NCBI GenBank assembly: GCA_002386585.1
Contig: DGIZ01000230.1
Location: 1-23,346, forward strand
Length of the DNA: 23,346 nucleotides
Direction of reading: 5' to 3'
Source of the DNA: Brevundimonas sp. UBA4609
GTDB lineage: Bacteria; Pseudomonadota; Alphaproteobacteria; Caulobacterales; Caulobacteraceae
Made by a program: the position numbers and the translations under genes. The notes beneath the pieces are model-generated. The model saw only the letters and a list, made by a program, of their open reading frames with translations. It was not told the origin of the DNA and searched no databases. Below, piece by piece: positions 1-9,775 of this stretch (position 1 is the first letter of the stretch; each line of letters opens with the position of its first letter).

Positions 1-1
1 G

Positions 2-838
2 GCCGCCCCCGCGCCGACGCCGACGCCGGCGCTGTTCCAGTCCTCGCGCATCCTGGTCGAGACGAAAGGCCAGGGGCCGGACGTGGTGCTCATCCCCGGT
101 CTGGCCTCGACCTCGGCGGTGTGGGCGCGCACGGCGGCGGCTCTGGAAGGTCGCTATCGGGTGCATCTGGTGACGGTGCGCGGCTTTGGCGAGACGGCGC
201 CCGGCGGCAACGCCGAGGGTCTGGTCAGCGCGCCCGTCGCCGCCGAGATCCGCCGCTACATCGAGGAGCAGGGCCTTCGACGCCCGGCCCTGATCGGCCA
301 CTCGATGGGCGGCCAGGTGGCCCTGCGGGTCGCCGCCGACGCCGGCGACCGCATCGGCAAGGTCATGGTGGTGGACGCCTCGCCCTTCTTTCCGTCGCTG
401 ATCAGCCCCGGATCGACCGCCGCCGACGTCGAACCCCTGGCCCGCATCGCCTATCAGGGCCTGATGCTGCTGGGCGACCAGGCGCTGCGGACCCAGGCGG
501 CCTCCATGGGGCTTGAGCTGGGCGGCGCCGCCGACAATGTGCTGGGCGGCCTCGGCTGGCAGGGCGGCGACCGCCGCGTCCTGGCTCAGGGCCTGTATGA
601 GGTGATGACCACGGACCTGCGCTCGCGTCTGCAGCTGATCGAGGCGCCGGTCACCGTCGTCTACGGCTGGAGCCCGGACGACCGCAGCCCGCGCAGCCAC
701 GTCGACGACCTGTTCCGCGCGGGCTACCGCTCCCTGCCCCGCCCGGCCGCCTTCGAACGGGTCGAAGGCGCCGAGCACATGGTCATGATCGATCGCCCGC
801 GGCAGTTTCAGGCGGCGGTCGATCGCTTCCTGCGCTGA
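2..838 (+). CDS. alpha/beta hydrolase, 5' end outside the window
   Basis: The reading frame is open from base 2, so the true start and any signal peptide lie upstream. The first visible residues are rich in Ala, Pro and Thr, a linker-like stretch often seen after a secretion signal. Counting from the internal GTG at 83, a strand plus oxyanion loop (VLIPGLAS, residues 2-9) is followed by the nucleophile elbow GHSMGG (72-77, Ser74). A late GAEHMVMIDRP supplies the expected catalytic His, and an Asp in GWSPDDRSP is the likely acid. These are the hallmarks of the alpha/beta hydrolase fold. The substrate cannot be told from sequence, so esterase or lipase-like activity is only a class-level statement. 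It ends 4 bases from the end of the convergent peptidase gene. Confidence 0.85.
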   Translation, partial: AAPAPTPTPALFQSSRILVETKGQGPDVVLIPGLASTSAVWARTAAALEGRYRVHLVTVRGFGETAPGGNAEGLVSAPVAAEIRRYIEEQGLRRPALIGHSMGGQVALRVAADAGDRIGKVMVVDASPFFPSLISPGSTAADVEPLARIAYQGLMLLGDQALRTQAASMGLELGGAADNVLGGLGWQGGDRRVLAQGLYEVMTTDLRSRLQLIEAPVTVVYGWSPDDRSPRSHVDDLFRAGYRSLPRPAAFERVEGAEHMVMIDRPRQFQAAVDRFLR

Positions 839-842
839 GGCG

Positions 843-2345
843 TCAGTTCGGCTGAAGCCGACGGATCGAGGCCAGCAGGGCCGCGTCGTCGCTCATGTCG
901 CCTTCGATGACATACTGGGGCCGCTGCGGTTCGTTGTTGCCGCGCGCGCGACCGCGATAGACCTTCATGGGCACGGCGATTTCGGCCAGGCCGCTGGGCA
1001 GAGACGCTCGGCGGATCTCCATGTAGACGGTGTCGGCCGAGGTCTCGCGTCCGACCTGGACGGCGCCCACGGTCTTCCACAGGTCGACCGCGTCCAGGCA
1101 GGCCGAGCCGCAGCTGGAATCGGTCAGGACATAGACCCGGCCCTTCATCAGTTGCGGCGTGGGCGGCGACGGAGCGGCGTCGGCCGGCTCCTCGTCATTG
1201 GCGCTGCGCCAATAGATCTCGCCGGCGGCCCGGGCCGCCTTCATGCCGTCGACGGCGTCCTCGGCCCAGGCGATCAGCTCCGGCTGGCTGTTCGTGGCGC
1301 GCAGCTTGTCCAGGAAGGCGGAGATTTCCGCGATATTGCCGTCCGAGGCGCGCCAATCGACGGATTCGATCGCCGGCTCGGGGTGCGCAGCCATCCAGTC
1401 GTCGCCCCACAGGACCTGGGCCATCAGCTGGCTCCAGTGCGAGGAGCCGCCGCCGTTGCCCCGCAGGTCCAGCACCACATAGGGGGCGTCGCGCAGGGCG
1501 TCCTGCCTGGTCTTCATGTCGGCGATCAGGGCTGTCAGTTCGGCGTGGGCCTCACTGGCGGGGTCGCCGTTGAACGTGGGGGTCGAGATCCAGAAGCCGC
1601 CGTCGTCGAAATGCTTCAGAGCGAAGTCGGGCCTGGCGCTCTGCATCAACCGGGCGCGGCGATCGCTCAGATCATCGGGCGCGGCGCGCCAGTCGAGGGC
1701 GTAGGTCATGGTCTCCCCGTCGGTCTCGAACTGGCAGGCCTTCATCTCGGTCTGCCACGGGTTTTCCGCACTCAGAAACATCCAGTCGCCCAAACGCGTC
1801 CTGATCGCCTCCAGGAACCAGCGCCCCCGGAACTGGCCGATGCGCTGTTCGGCCAGGGCGGCGGCGTCCACCCCGTCGCAGTCGATCAGCCGAGCGCCCA
1901 GCGGCGGCACATCGGCGTCGGCCTCGTCGCGATCGACCACCACCTGATCGGCGCCGCGATAGACGGTCAGGAAGCCGGGCCAGCGGGTCGGGAAGCCGAA
2001 ATCCCTCTGGGCCAGGCTGATCTGGACGTGGCCGTCCTCGAAGCCGGCGACATAGGCGCGCAGCGCCCACCACCAGCCGCCCGCGTCGGTCGTGGTCTTC
2101 GCCCGCTCCAACGCCGTCGCCAAGCCCTGGTCCAGACGGTCGCGGAACTGGGGGTTGAGCCGGTCATGTACGCCCGGATGGCTGTCGATCATGATGTCGT
2201 GCAGGCCGGTCGCGTCCTGAACCAGGGCGGCCGACCAGTCGCGCGGCTGCTCCATCGGCCCTGGCGCTCCGTTTGAAGCCTCTTGCGCCTGCACTGCGCC
2301 CGCCATCGCCAGGCAGGCGACGCCCGCCGCCAACATCCGGTTCAT
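843..2345 (-). CDS. S41-family (C-terminal processing-like) peptidase, secreted
   Basis: A 500-residue protein with an N-terminal signal peptide (MNRMLAAGVACLAMAGAVQA, cleavage likely after QA), so probably periplasmic. Counting from the longer start, VVLDLRGNGGGS (292-303) and SSCGSACLD (412-420) are the two conserved S41 peptidase motifs. The Ser in CGSAC (Ser416) is the likely nucleophile. A PDZ-like segment may lie around residues 125-165. An ATG at 2351 has the GAGAGG ribosome site directly abutting it, whereas the ATG at 2345 has the same site 6 bases upstream, so I chose 2345. The gene follows recQ on the same strand, separated by an 80-base gap with a perfect hairpin. Substrate unknown. 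Confidence 0.85.
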   Translation of the reverse strand: MNRMLAAGVACLAMAGAVQAQEASNGAPGPMEQPRDWSAALVQDATGLHDIMIDSHPGVHDRLNPQFRDRLDQGLATALERAKTTTDAGGWWWALRAYVAGFEDGHVQISLAQRDFGFPTRWPGFLTVYRGADQVVVDRDEADADVPPLGARLIDCDGVDAAALAEQRIGQFRGRWFLEAIRTRLGDWMFLSAENPWQTEMKACQFETDGETMTYALDWRAAPDDLSDRRARLMQSARPDFALKHFDDGGFWISTPTFNGDPASEAHAELTALIADMKTRQDALRDAPYVVLDLRGNGGGSSHWSQLMAQVLWGDDWMAAHPEPAIESVDWRASDGNIAEISAFLDKLRATNSQPELIAWAEDAVDGMKAARAAGEIYWRSANDEEPADAAPSPPTPQLMKGRVYVLTDSSCGSACLDAVDLWKTVGAVQVGRETSADTVYMEIRRASLPSGLAEIAVPMKVYRGRARGNNEPQRPQYVIEGDMSDDAALLASIRRLQPN

Positions 2346-2351
2346 GAGCAT

Positions 2352-2357
2352 CCTCTC
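2352..2357 (-). promoter_or_regulatory. ribosome binding site that selects the S41 peptidase start
   Basis: On the minus strand this reads GAGAGG. It touches the first possible ATG (2351) with no spacing but is 6 bases from the second in-frame ATG (2345), which favours the shorter protein. Confidence 0.6.
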
Positions 2358-2359
2358 GT

Positions 2360-2384
2360 CCCTGTCAGCCGAGGGGTGACAGGG
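2360..2384 (-). promoter_or_regulatory. perfect 8-bp hairpin between recQ and the peptidase gene
   Basis: CCCTGTCA, nine bases, then TGACAGGG. It lies in the 5' leader of the peptidase gene and downstream of recQ on the same strand. It could end recQ transcription, although no T-run follows, or it could be an operator or RNA element for the peptidase gene. Confidence 0.45.
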
Positions 2385-2425
2385 GGAGGAGCGGCGCGCC
2401 AGTTAAGTTTTGGTCATGGCGACCG

Positions 2426-4330
<1,905 letters not shown>

Positions 4331-4336
4331 GATGTG

Positions 4337-4493
4337 ATCCCTTCTCCTCTTGTGGGAGAAGGTGGCTGGCGCAGCCAGACGGATGAGGGGTCTTGCGGTT
4401 TCTTCCGCAGCAACGACGGCGTCTAGCGTTCAGCAACCCCTCATCCGAGCACCTTCGGCGCCCACCTTCTCCCACAAGGGGAGAGGGGGTGAT
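4337..4493. repeat. long imperfect palindromic intergenic repeat (MITE-like)
   Basis: Two arms (about 4337-4391 and 4436-4493) are near inverse complements. Each carries a CTTGTGGGAGAAGGTGG-type block at its outer end and GGATGAGGGGT (4381-4391) against ACCCCTCATCC (4436-4446) inside. A short hairpin (TGCGG/CCGCA) sits in the centre. The middle of each arm holds its own small, different stem. A third copy of the outer block lies at 19315. Elements like this are scattered between genes in alphaproteobacteria. Confidence 0.8.
4462..4484 (+). other. candidate attL (23-bp direct repeat, left copy)
   Basis: This 23-base sequence, containing TTCTCCCACAAGGGGAGA, recurs exactly at 19315-19337 in the same orientation. 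It has partial dyad symmetry, as tyrosine-recombinase crossover sites often do, and lies 133 bases before the integrase start. It is also an arm of the dispersed palindromic repeat, so the match could be coincidence. Confidence 0.5.
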
Positions 4494-4617
4494 GTTACGG
4501 GTTTGTTTCTCTTCAGATTTGTCCACGCTCAAGGCCTGCTCAGAGCCTATCCAGCCTATGGAGAGTCAAGGACTTAGGCCCTGAGGCGACACAGACCCTG
4601 CACAGGGAGCCGCCCCG

Positions 4618-5814
4618 ATGGCCTTTTTGATCGACCCCCAGGAGCTGAAGCCTGGCCTCATCCTTTTCCGCCGCGCGGACGTTCAGCACCGCAACTGGTA
4701 TTGCCGCATCAGAGTGCCCGGCTCGGACCGATACAAGACGGTCTCGCTCCGCACCGCCGATGTAACCACGGCCAAGGAGGCGGCCTTTGACGCCGACGCG
4801 GACCTGCGCTTTCGCGTGAAGCACGATGTCCCGGTGTTCAACCGGACCTTCGCCCAAATTGCGAAGATGTACGCCGACCATCAGAAGGCCCGCTCAGAGG
4901 CCGGAGAGATCACCCACCATCGCTGGGAGGTGGTGGAGTCCATCATCCGCGCCCAGATCGATCGCTACGTAGGCGCCAAGCAGATCGCCCACGTCTCACA
5001 CGATGACTTCCTAGGCTATCCCCTCTGGCGCCGCCAGAATGGACTGGGGCGCGGCGGACGACCCGTTTCGGACGCCACCATCCGTTATGAGATGTCTATC
5101 TTCCGTTCCGTCATCGCCTTCGCGGTCGGCAAGCGGTTCGTGCCGGAGAGCCACATCTACAAGGGCAAGTTGCCGCTGGCGAAGGTGCGCCGGGAGGAGT
5201 TCACGCCTGAGGAGTACCGGAAGCTCCACACCTTCGCGCGCAGTTGGATCAAGCGCGCAAAAACCAAGAAGCTCGAGTGGCACCGCCAGCTCGCCTACAA
5301 CTTCATTCTGATCATGTGCAACACGGGCATGCGCCCGGCCGAAGCCAAGAACCTCCGCTGGAGGGACGTGGCGATCCGAACCGACGCGGACGGTCGACGC
5401 ATGGTCGTTCTTCACGTGCGCGGGAAGGACAAATCTCGACAGTTGGTCGCGGCCGGGAACGTGGCTGACTACCTGGAGCGAGTTCGCTCCCTGACAACCC
5501 ATGAGACGGCGCCCGAGGGCGCCGTCTTCGTCAATGGCAAGGGTGATCCCGCAGCCACTCTCTATGCCGACCAGATCGAAGCGCTCCTGAGAGAAGCAGG
5601 CTTGCTTCTCAGCGCCTCAGGCTCCACCCGCTCCACCTACTGCTTCCGCCACACCTACGCGACCTTCCGGCTGACGGAGGGCGTGGATGTCTATTTCCTG
5701 TCCAAGCAGATGGGCACGTCGGTGAAGATGATTGAGGACCACTACGGCCACATTAATCCGGTGAAGAACGCCGCCCGCATCTTGCAGGGATTGCCGGGGT
5801 GGGAGGCCGTTTAG
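4618..5814 (+). CDS. int: tyrosine-type site-specific integrase
   Basis: This 398-residue protein is a phage/island-type tyrosine recombinase that would insert and excise the element. The N-terminal part (about 1-70) looks like an arm-binding region and is followed by a SAM-like core-binding domain (about 74-190). The catalytic domain shows Arg239 in NTGMRPAEAKNLRW, a Lys-rich beta turn VRGKDKSR near 270, Arg344 in YCFRHTYATF, and the nucleophile Tyr376 in MIEDHYGH. The first His of the usual HxxR box is Tyr here, a common variant in island integrases. GGGAG lies about 10 bases before the ATG. The gene stands at the left edge of the element, directly beside the candidate attL, and reads inward. 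Confidence 0.95.
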   Translation: MAFLIDPQELKPGLILFRRADVQHRNWYCRIRVPGSDRYKTVSLRTADVTTAKEAAFDADADLRFRVKHDVPVFNRTFAQIAKMYADHQKARSEAGEITHHRWEVVESIIRAQIDRYVGAKQIAHVSHDDFLGYPLWRRQNGLGRGGRPVSDATIRYEMSIFRSVIAFAVGKRFVPESHIYKGKLPLAKVRREEFTPEEYRKLHTFARSWIKRAKTKKLEWHRQLAYNFILIMCNTGMRPAEAKNLRWRDVAIRTDADGRRMVVLHVRGKDKSRQLVAAGNVADYLERVRSLTTHETAPEGAVFVNGKGDPAATLYADQIEALLREAGLLLSASGSTRSTYCFRHTYATFRLTEGVDVYFLSKQMGTSVKMIEDHYGHINPVKNAARILQGLPGWEAV

Positions 5815-5858
5815 CGCTACAAGCGGCCTGCCAAGGCCTCTGGCAAGTCGACCTTCAA

Positions 5859-5887
5859 TCTCTCGGGCTGCCCGGGAGACTCTCTTT
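5859..5887 (+). terminator. possible terminator after the integrase
   Basis: A 10-bp stem around CGGGC/GCCCG, with one G-T wobble pair, lies 45 bases after the integrase stop and is followed by CTCTCTTT. The tight turn and short T-run make it a weak candidate. The remaining bases to 6009 form the leader of the TIR/SLOG operon, with a small inverted repeat (AAACC AAC GGTTT, 5936-5948); I see no convincing promoter boxes there. Confidence 0.4.
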
Positions 5888-6009
5888 GACGCCGCAAACT
5901 ATGGTCGCCAGCCCACCCTAAACGGATCACGCCGAAAACCAACGGTTTCCAATCGCCGACTGAACACGGTAAACAGTAGTCGAACAAGAATCAGAGGTTG
6001 TACGCGGTC

Positions 6010-6291
6010 GTGAAAATCACTGGCTTGGGTAAGCTGACTAAGAAAATGGAAGAGCTGTCAAAATTTGCTGGCGAGATCGACGGCCATCTCGGCGAGGTCA
6101 AGTTCAACCCAAACGATCCAGTGGATATCGAGCGCGCGATCTCCGAAGTCGAGGCGATGGTGGATGAGAAAGCATCCAGTTACTCGCGCAATGATGCAGT
6201 CCAGAGCATCGCCGACCAGATGAAAGAGAAGTATCGCCAAGCCATCTTGGAGAAGGCCGCCGCCAAGCGATTGGAGGGTGAAACCGAATGA
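6010..6291 (+). CDS. small helical protein paired with a TIR-like gene
   Basis: A 93-residue, charged, mostly helical protein with no signal peptide or membrane segment. I recognise it only as a type of short protein starting MKITGL-K-LTK with an internal FNPNDP segment and a C-terminal KEKYRQAILEKAAAKR helix, which I recall as often sitting just upstream of TIR-like genes in islands; no function is known to me. The GTG at 6010 gives that conserved N-terminus. A TTG at 5998 would add four residues but abuts the AGAGG ribosome site. The stop overlaps the next gene's start by ATGA, so the two are translationally coupled. It may regulate or chaperone its TIR neighbour, which is inference. Confidence 0.75.
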   Translation: MKITGLGKLTKKMEELSKFAGEIDGHLGEVKFNPNDPVDIERAISEVEAMVDEKASSYSRNDAVQSIADQMKEKYRQAILEKAAAKRLEGETE

Positions 6292-7205
6292 CCGCGCCGT
6301 CCGCACTCAACGATGTGAACAACGCGATCCTCGATCTCCAAGCTGCGGACTATAACACCTACGACCGCCCGCTGAAGCAGCTTTGGGTGGCGTTGCAGGA
6401 CGACGAACTAAAGGAGATCAACGCCGAACTGACGGCTGGGTTGGATTTCGACAAGTTCGTTTCTGACAGCGAAGGGGATGGTGGGATGGTCGGAAGCGAT
6501 TCGCTCGACTGGCCACTGGAGCGGCCGAAGGTTCTCGGCCTGACCCTGATCATGATTGAACGCGCAGCAGCCAACCCCGATTGGTTTCTTAACTTCGTGC
6601 ACCATTTTTACTCGGCCGGATCGAAGCACATTGCGGCTATCCGCAAAGCCACGGCCTCGGCGATCATTCCCTTTGGCCGCGACTACCGATCTTATGTCGA
6701 GGCACGAATGAAGCCTGTAAATTCCAGTCGCCAGTCCAGCGACTTTGACACGACTAAGGTTTTCATTGTGCACGGCCACGAAGAGGCACCGCGCGAGATG
6801 GTCGCTCGTTTCGTGGAAAGCTTGGGCCTCGAAGCCATCATCCTGCATGAGCAACGGAATCGAGGAAGGACCGTCGTGGAAAAGCTGGAGGCTTTCAGCG
6901 ACGTTGGTTTTGCCGTGGTGCTCTTTACGCCAGATGACGTCGGTCGGGCCATAACCGAGGATAAGGACCAACCTCGCGCCCGTCAGAACGTCGTGCTGGA
7001 GCTTGGCTACTTCATGGGCAAGCTAGGCCGAGGCAGGGTCTGCGCCATCCGCAAAGGCGACATTGATTGGCCCTCGGACTACGCCGGTGTCGTCTACACA
7101 TCATTCGACGAGGCAGGAGCGTGGAAAAAGGCGTTAGCCGAAGAACTTGACGAAGCTGGCTACGACATCGACTTCAACGCTGTGATGAAGAAGCGACGCA
7201 GTTAG
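6288..7205 (+). CDS. TIR-like nucleotide-binding protein (CAP12/PCTIR type)
   Basis: A 305-residue protein with an N-terminal helical part (1-150) of unknown role and a C-terminal TIR-like domain (about 157-275). The domain opens with KVFIVHGH (157-164). It continues with EQRNRGRTVVEKLE (188-201), the VVLFTPDDVG strand (210-219) and ARQNVVLELGYFMGKLGR (231-248). This pattern is that of the predicted nucleotide-binding TIR-like family (PF10137), members of which serve as NAD-degrading effectors in some CBASS systems. Glu198 is my best candidate for the catalytic Glu. It is coupled to the preceding small gene by an ATGA overlap. NADase activity and a defence role are inferred from the family and the neighbours. 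Confidence 0.88.
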   Translation: MTAPSALNDVNNAILDLQAADYNTYDRPLKQLWVALQDDELKEINAELTAGLDFDKFVSDSEGDGGMVGSDSLDWPLERPKVLGLTLIMIERAAANPDWFLNFVHHFYSAGSKHIAAIRKATASAIIPFGRDYRSYVEARMKPVNSSRQSSDFDTTKVFIVHGHEEAPREMVARFVESLGLEAIILHEQRNRGRTVVEKLEAFSDVGFAVVLFTPDDVGRAITEDKDQPRARQNVVLELGYFMGKLGRGRVCAIRKGDIDWPSDYAGVVYTSFDEAGAWKKALAEELDEAGYDIDFNAVMKKRRS

Positions 7206-7304
7206 ATGCCAAATGAATGGAGGCCCAGATTTCCCACACCCGAGGGTCTTCGCTTTCCATCCCTCCCGGACGTTGATCCGGTCCACTTCTCGAGATGCCG
7301 TCTT

Positions 7305-7309
7305 AGGAG
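7305..7309 (+). promoter_or_regulatory. ribosome binding site setting the start of the ThsB-like TIR gene
   Basis: AGGAG lies 8 bases before the ATG at 7318. It rules in favour of that start over the ATG at 7213, which would add 35 residues unlike the rest of the family. Confidence 0.7.
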
Positions 7310-7317
7310 ACGCGATA

Positions 7318-7917
7318 ATGGCGCGACGCACCTTCTTTTCCTTTCACTACGAGCCCGACGTCTGGCGCGCTTGGAATGTTCGTAACTGCCTGACCTTAGC
7401 GGGAAACGATGCTGAAGCGGGTTTTTTCGACAGCAGCGTGTTCGAGGCATCTAGGCGCGAGAGCGAAGCTAGCCTTAAGGCCTTCCTGCGCGACGGCATG
7501 AAGAACAGTTCAGTGACCTGCATCCTCGCCGGGACGGACACTTGGTCGCGCCGTTGGGTCCGCTATGAGATCGCCAGAGCCATCCTCAAGGGCAACGGCC
7601 TGCTGACGGTTGACATACACGGTGTGAAAAACACGAAGGGCGAGACGTCCACCAAGGGCGCGGACCCCCTAGCGCAGATCGGCCTCTACAAGACAGACAA
7701 GGGGATTTTCTTCGCCGAATGGAAGAACGGCAAATGGGTTGCCTACAGCGACTACACCCTGGCCATTCCCGAGAAGGATCTTTGGTTCGCCGCACCGACC
7801 ACAGCGGTCCCCGTTCAGCTGTCGAGCCACTGCCTGAGGTATGATTTTGCCGCCCAAAAAGGCCGGGAAAACCTGGCGGGCTGGATCGAGACGGCGGCCG
7901 GTCTGGCGGGACGATGA
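7318..7917 (+). CDS. MTH538-type TIR protein, ThsB-like
   Basis: A 199-residue single-domain protein. The N-terminus RRTFFSFHYEPDVWRAWNVR (residues 3-22), then AGFFDSSVFE (34-43), SSVTCILAGTDTW (64-76) and RRWVRYEIARAI (78-89), matches the MTH538/DUF1863 TIR-like family. That family includes Thoeris ThsB proteins, which sense phage and make a cyclic ADP-ribose-type signal. Glu84 in WVRYEI sits where the catalytic Glu of these proteins is expected. A 112-base gap with no recognisable promoter separates it from the previous TIR gene. Its last four bases overlap the next start (ATGA). Assigning it to Thoeris proper would need a ThsA partner, which is not present in its usual form. Confidence 0.88.
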   Translation: MARRTFFSFHYEPDVWRAWNVRNCLTLAGNDAEAGFFDSSVFEASRRESEASLKAFLRDGMKNSSVTCILAGTDTWSRRWVRYEIARAILKGNGLLTVDIHGVKNTKGETSTKGADPLAQIGLYKTDKGIFFAEWKNGKWVAYSDYTLAIPEKDLWFAAPTTAVPVQLSSHCLRYDFAAQKGRENLAGWIETAAGLAGR

Positions 7918-9107
7918 CGGAGGTCTCGGCGCCGGGCGGCGCCGCCCCGAAAAGCCTCTACCAACTAGCCTTGCTCGGCGACGCGACCCCCGAGGAACGC
8001 CAGATCCTTGCCGACACACTGGTAGAAATGGTCGCCGACTTCGGTCTTGAGATCGGGGACGACGTCGTCTTCTTGGACGACGCCACGGTTCACGCGCGCG
8101 ACCCAGGCGCGGCGTTCGCGGCGGTCTATTTCAGCACAGGTGCATCGGGGGGCAGTGCGCCCCTGGACGCCCTCGTGGCGGCAAGCGCACCTGTTATTCC
8201 CACCATCGCCCCAGACGGCGACTTCGCCAATGTTCCCGCCGTGTTGCGGTTTGCCAACGGCGTAAAGCGACGCCCAGACGATCCCCAGATGACAGAGCTC
8301 GCGTCGTCACTACTCGAATGCATCGGCCTCCTCCCCAGGCAGCGCCGCGTTTTCGTCAGCTACCGCCGCACCGAGGCCAGGGCTGCGGCGGTTCAACTGC
8401 ATGATCTGTTGAGCTCCCGGGGCTTCGACGTCTTTCTTGATACGCACAGCATCCGGCCCGGCGAACCCTTTCAGGACGTTCTATGGCATCGCCTCGTGGA
8501 CTCCGATCTCATGGTGATGCTGGACACACCGACCTATTTCGACAGCCGATGGACGCGTGAAGAGATCGGACGCGCCCGCGCTAAGGACATTCAGGTGCTC
8601 CGCGTAATCTGGCCGGGCCATACGCCTTCGCGAATGACCGACCTTTCGGAAACCGTCCACCTTGACGCGGCGGAGTTGAAGGATCCTGACGGACCGATCG
8701 AGGAACAAAAGGTCGATGAAATCATCCTGAAGGTGGAACGCCTGCGCAGCCGCAGTCTTGCAGCGCGCTACATGGCCATCACCGGCAAGCTTCGGGCAGA
8801 CGTCGAGAAGATTGGCGGCCGTGTCGAGTCCGTCGGCGCGCATCGGGCGATCTCGGTGCGCCTTTCGGATGATCAGCGCCTCTGGGCCTACCCAGTCGTC
8901 GGCATTCCGACCGCCGAGACACTGAACGACATTGCCATCAAAGCGCGAAGAGCCCATCAGCAAGAGAAGCCTGTGCTGGTTTACGATCACGTCGGCATTC
9001 AAGACACCTGGGGGGCCCACCTCCAGTGGCTCGGCGAAGAAATCCAGTCCGTGCGGTGGCTCAAGGTATCTGACGCCGGCTGGACCCTAGCGGGCTGGGG
9101 AGCATGA
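7914..9107 (+). CDS. three-part TIR-domain protein
   Basis: A 397-residue protein with a classical TIR domain in the middle (about 145-250). This contains RRVFVSYRRTEAR (144-156), FDVFLDTHSIRPGEPF (171-186) and SRWTREEIGRA (211-221), with Trp213 and Glu217 matching the TIR WxxxE active-site motif. The N-terminal 140 residues look like a second Rossmann-like, perhaps degenerate TIR or SLOG, domain (strands around VVFLDD and FAAVYFSTG). The C-terminal 115 residues are unassigned. It is joined to both neighbours by four-base ATGA overlaps, which places it firmly in one operon with the ThsB-like TIR and the SLOG gene. Probable NAD-processing enzyme or adaptor, by inference. Confidence 0.85.
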   Translation: MTEVSAPGGAAPKSLYQLALLGDATPEERQILADTLVEMVADFGLEIGDDVVFLDDATVHARDPGAAFAAVYFSTGASGGSAPLDALVAASAPVIPTIAPDGDFANVPAVLRFANGVKRRPDDPQMTELASSLLECIGLLPRQRRVFVSYRRTEARAAAVQLHDLLSSRGFDVFLDTHSIRPGEPFQDVLWHRLVDSDLMVMLDTPTYFDSRWTREEIGRARAKDIQVLRVIWPGHTPSRMTDLSETVHLDAAELKDPDGPIEEQKVDEIILKVERLRSRSLAARYMAITGKLRADVEKIGGRVESVGAHRAISVRLSDDQRLWAYPVVGIPTAETLNDIAIKARRAHQQEKPVLVYDHVGIQDTWGAHLQWLGEEIQSVRWLKVSDAGWTLAGWGA

Positions 9108-9766
9108 CCATGACGGACGCTGTTTTCCTCGCCGCGGGCGTTCCGGATCCGAAACGTGGGCCTGCATATGCGGCGACGGCTGACACAGTCGCCATCACGG
9201 CTGCGGTTTCAGCACTCATCCATGTCGTCCTAGGCCGACGCCTGCTTGTCTGGGGCGGACAGCCAAGTATCACGCCTATGATCTTGGAGGTCGCAGAGGC
9301 GATTGGCGTGGACTACGGCCGATGGGTACATCTTTACCAGTCGAACTTCTTCGAAGACATCTTCCCGGAGGATAACACCCGCTTCTCGAACGTCACGTTT
9401 ACCAACGAGATCGATCGGGACCGCGATCTCAGCCTGATGCATATGCGTGAGCGGATGTTCAGGGAGGTCCGCTACGGGGCGGCCGTCTTCATCGGCGGCA
9501 TGGGCGGCCTAATAGATGAGTACGAACTGTTTCGGAAGCAACAGCCTAGGGCGAAGGTGGTGCCGGTCATCTCGACGGGCGGTGCCGCCTTGGAGGTCGC
9601 GAGGGCGGCCGGGGCCGAGGACCGCGATCTAGTTGAAGACCGGGATTACGTCGCCCTCTTCCACCGTCACCTAGACATCTCCGTGCGCGAAAAGCGCTAC
9701 GCGCGCCCCGAAAATCAGCCTGCCGCAGTCTCCGATCGGTATTGGCGCCCCGGCGATCGTCAGTAA
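9104..9766 (+). CDS. stand-alone SLOG-domain protein
   Basis: A 220-residue protein with the Rossmann-like fold signatures of the SLOG superfamily (LOG, DprA/Smf, ThsA sensor domain). LLVWGGQPSITPMI (47-60) is the first nucleotide-binding loop, and AVFIGGMGGLIDEYELF (127-143) is the glycine-rich loop followed by an acidic helix. In Thoeris the ThsA SLOG domain binds the TIR-made signal. Here the SLOG domain covers almost the whole protein, and no SIR2, nuclease or membrane domain is attached. It could be a sensor that acts on a separate effector, or an enzyme that makes or breaks a nucleotide. An ATGA overlap with the preceding TIR gene indicates tight co-translation. Confidence 0.85.
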   Translation: MTMTDAVFLAAGVPDPKRGPAYAATADTVAITAAVSALIHVVLGRRLLVWGGQPSITPMILEVAEAIGVDYGRWVHLYQSNFFEDIFPEDNTRFSNVTFTNEIDRDRDLSLMHMRERMFREVRYGAAVFIGGMGGLIDEYELFRKQQPRAKVVPVISTGGAALEVARAAGAEDRDLVEDRDYVALFHRHLDISVREKRYARPENQPAAVSDRYWRPGDRQ

Positions 9767-9775
9767 CGCTCTGCG

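Noticed and set aside
1152..2276. Long 374-residue open frame on the plus strand opposite the S41 peptidase gene
   Set aside because: It is the antisense of a well-supported gene in high-GC DNA and its product shows no domain motif.
5886..5914. Promoter with TTGACG box upstream of the TIR/SLOG operon
   Set aside because: No matching -10 box is found at 16-18 bases spacing, so the box alone is not enough.
6010..9766. Calling the cluster a standard Thoeris system
   Set aside because: A ThsB-like TIR is present, but there is no ThsA with SIR2 or membrane domain fused to SLOG, so the standard name is not justified.
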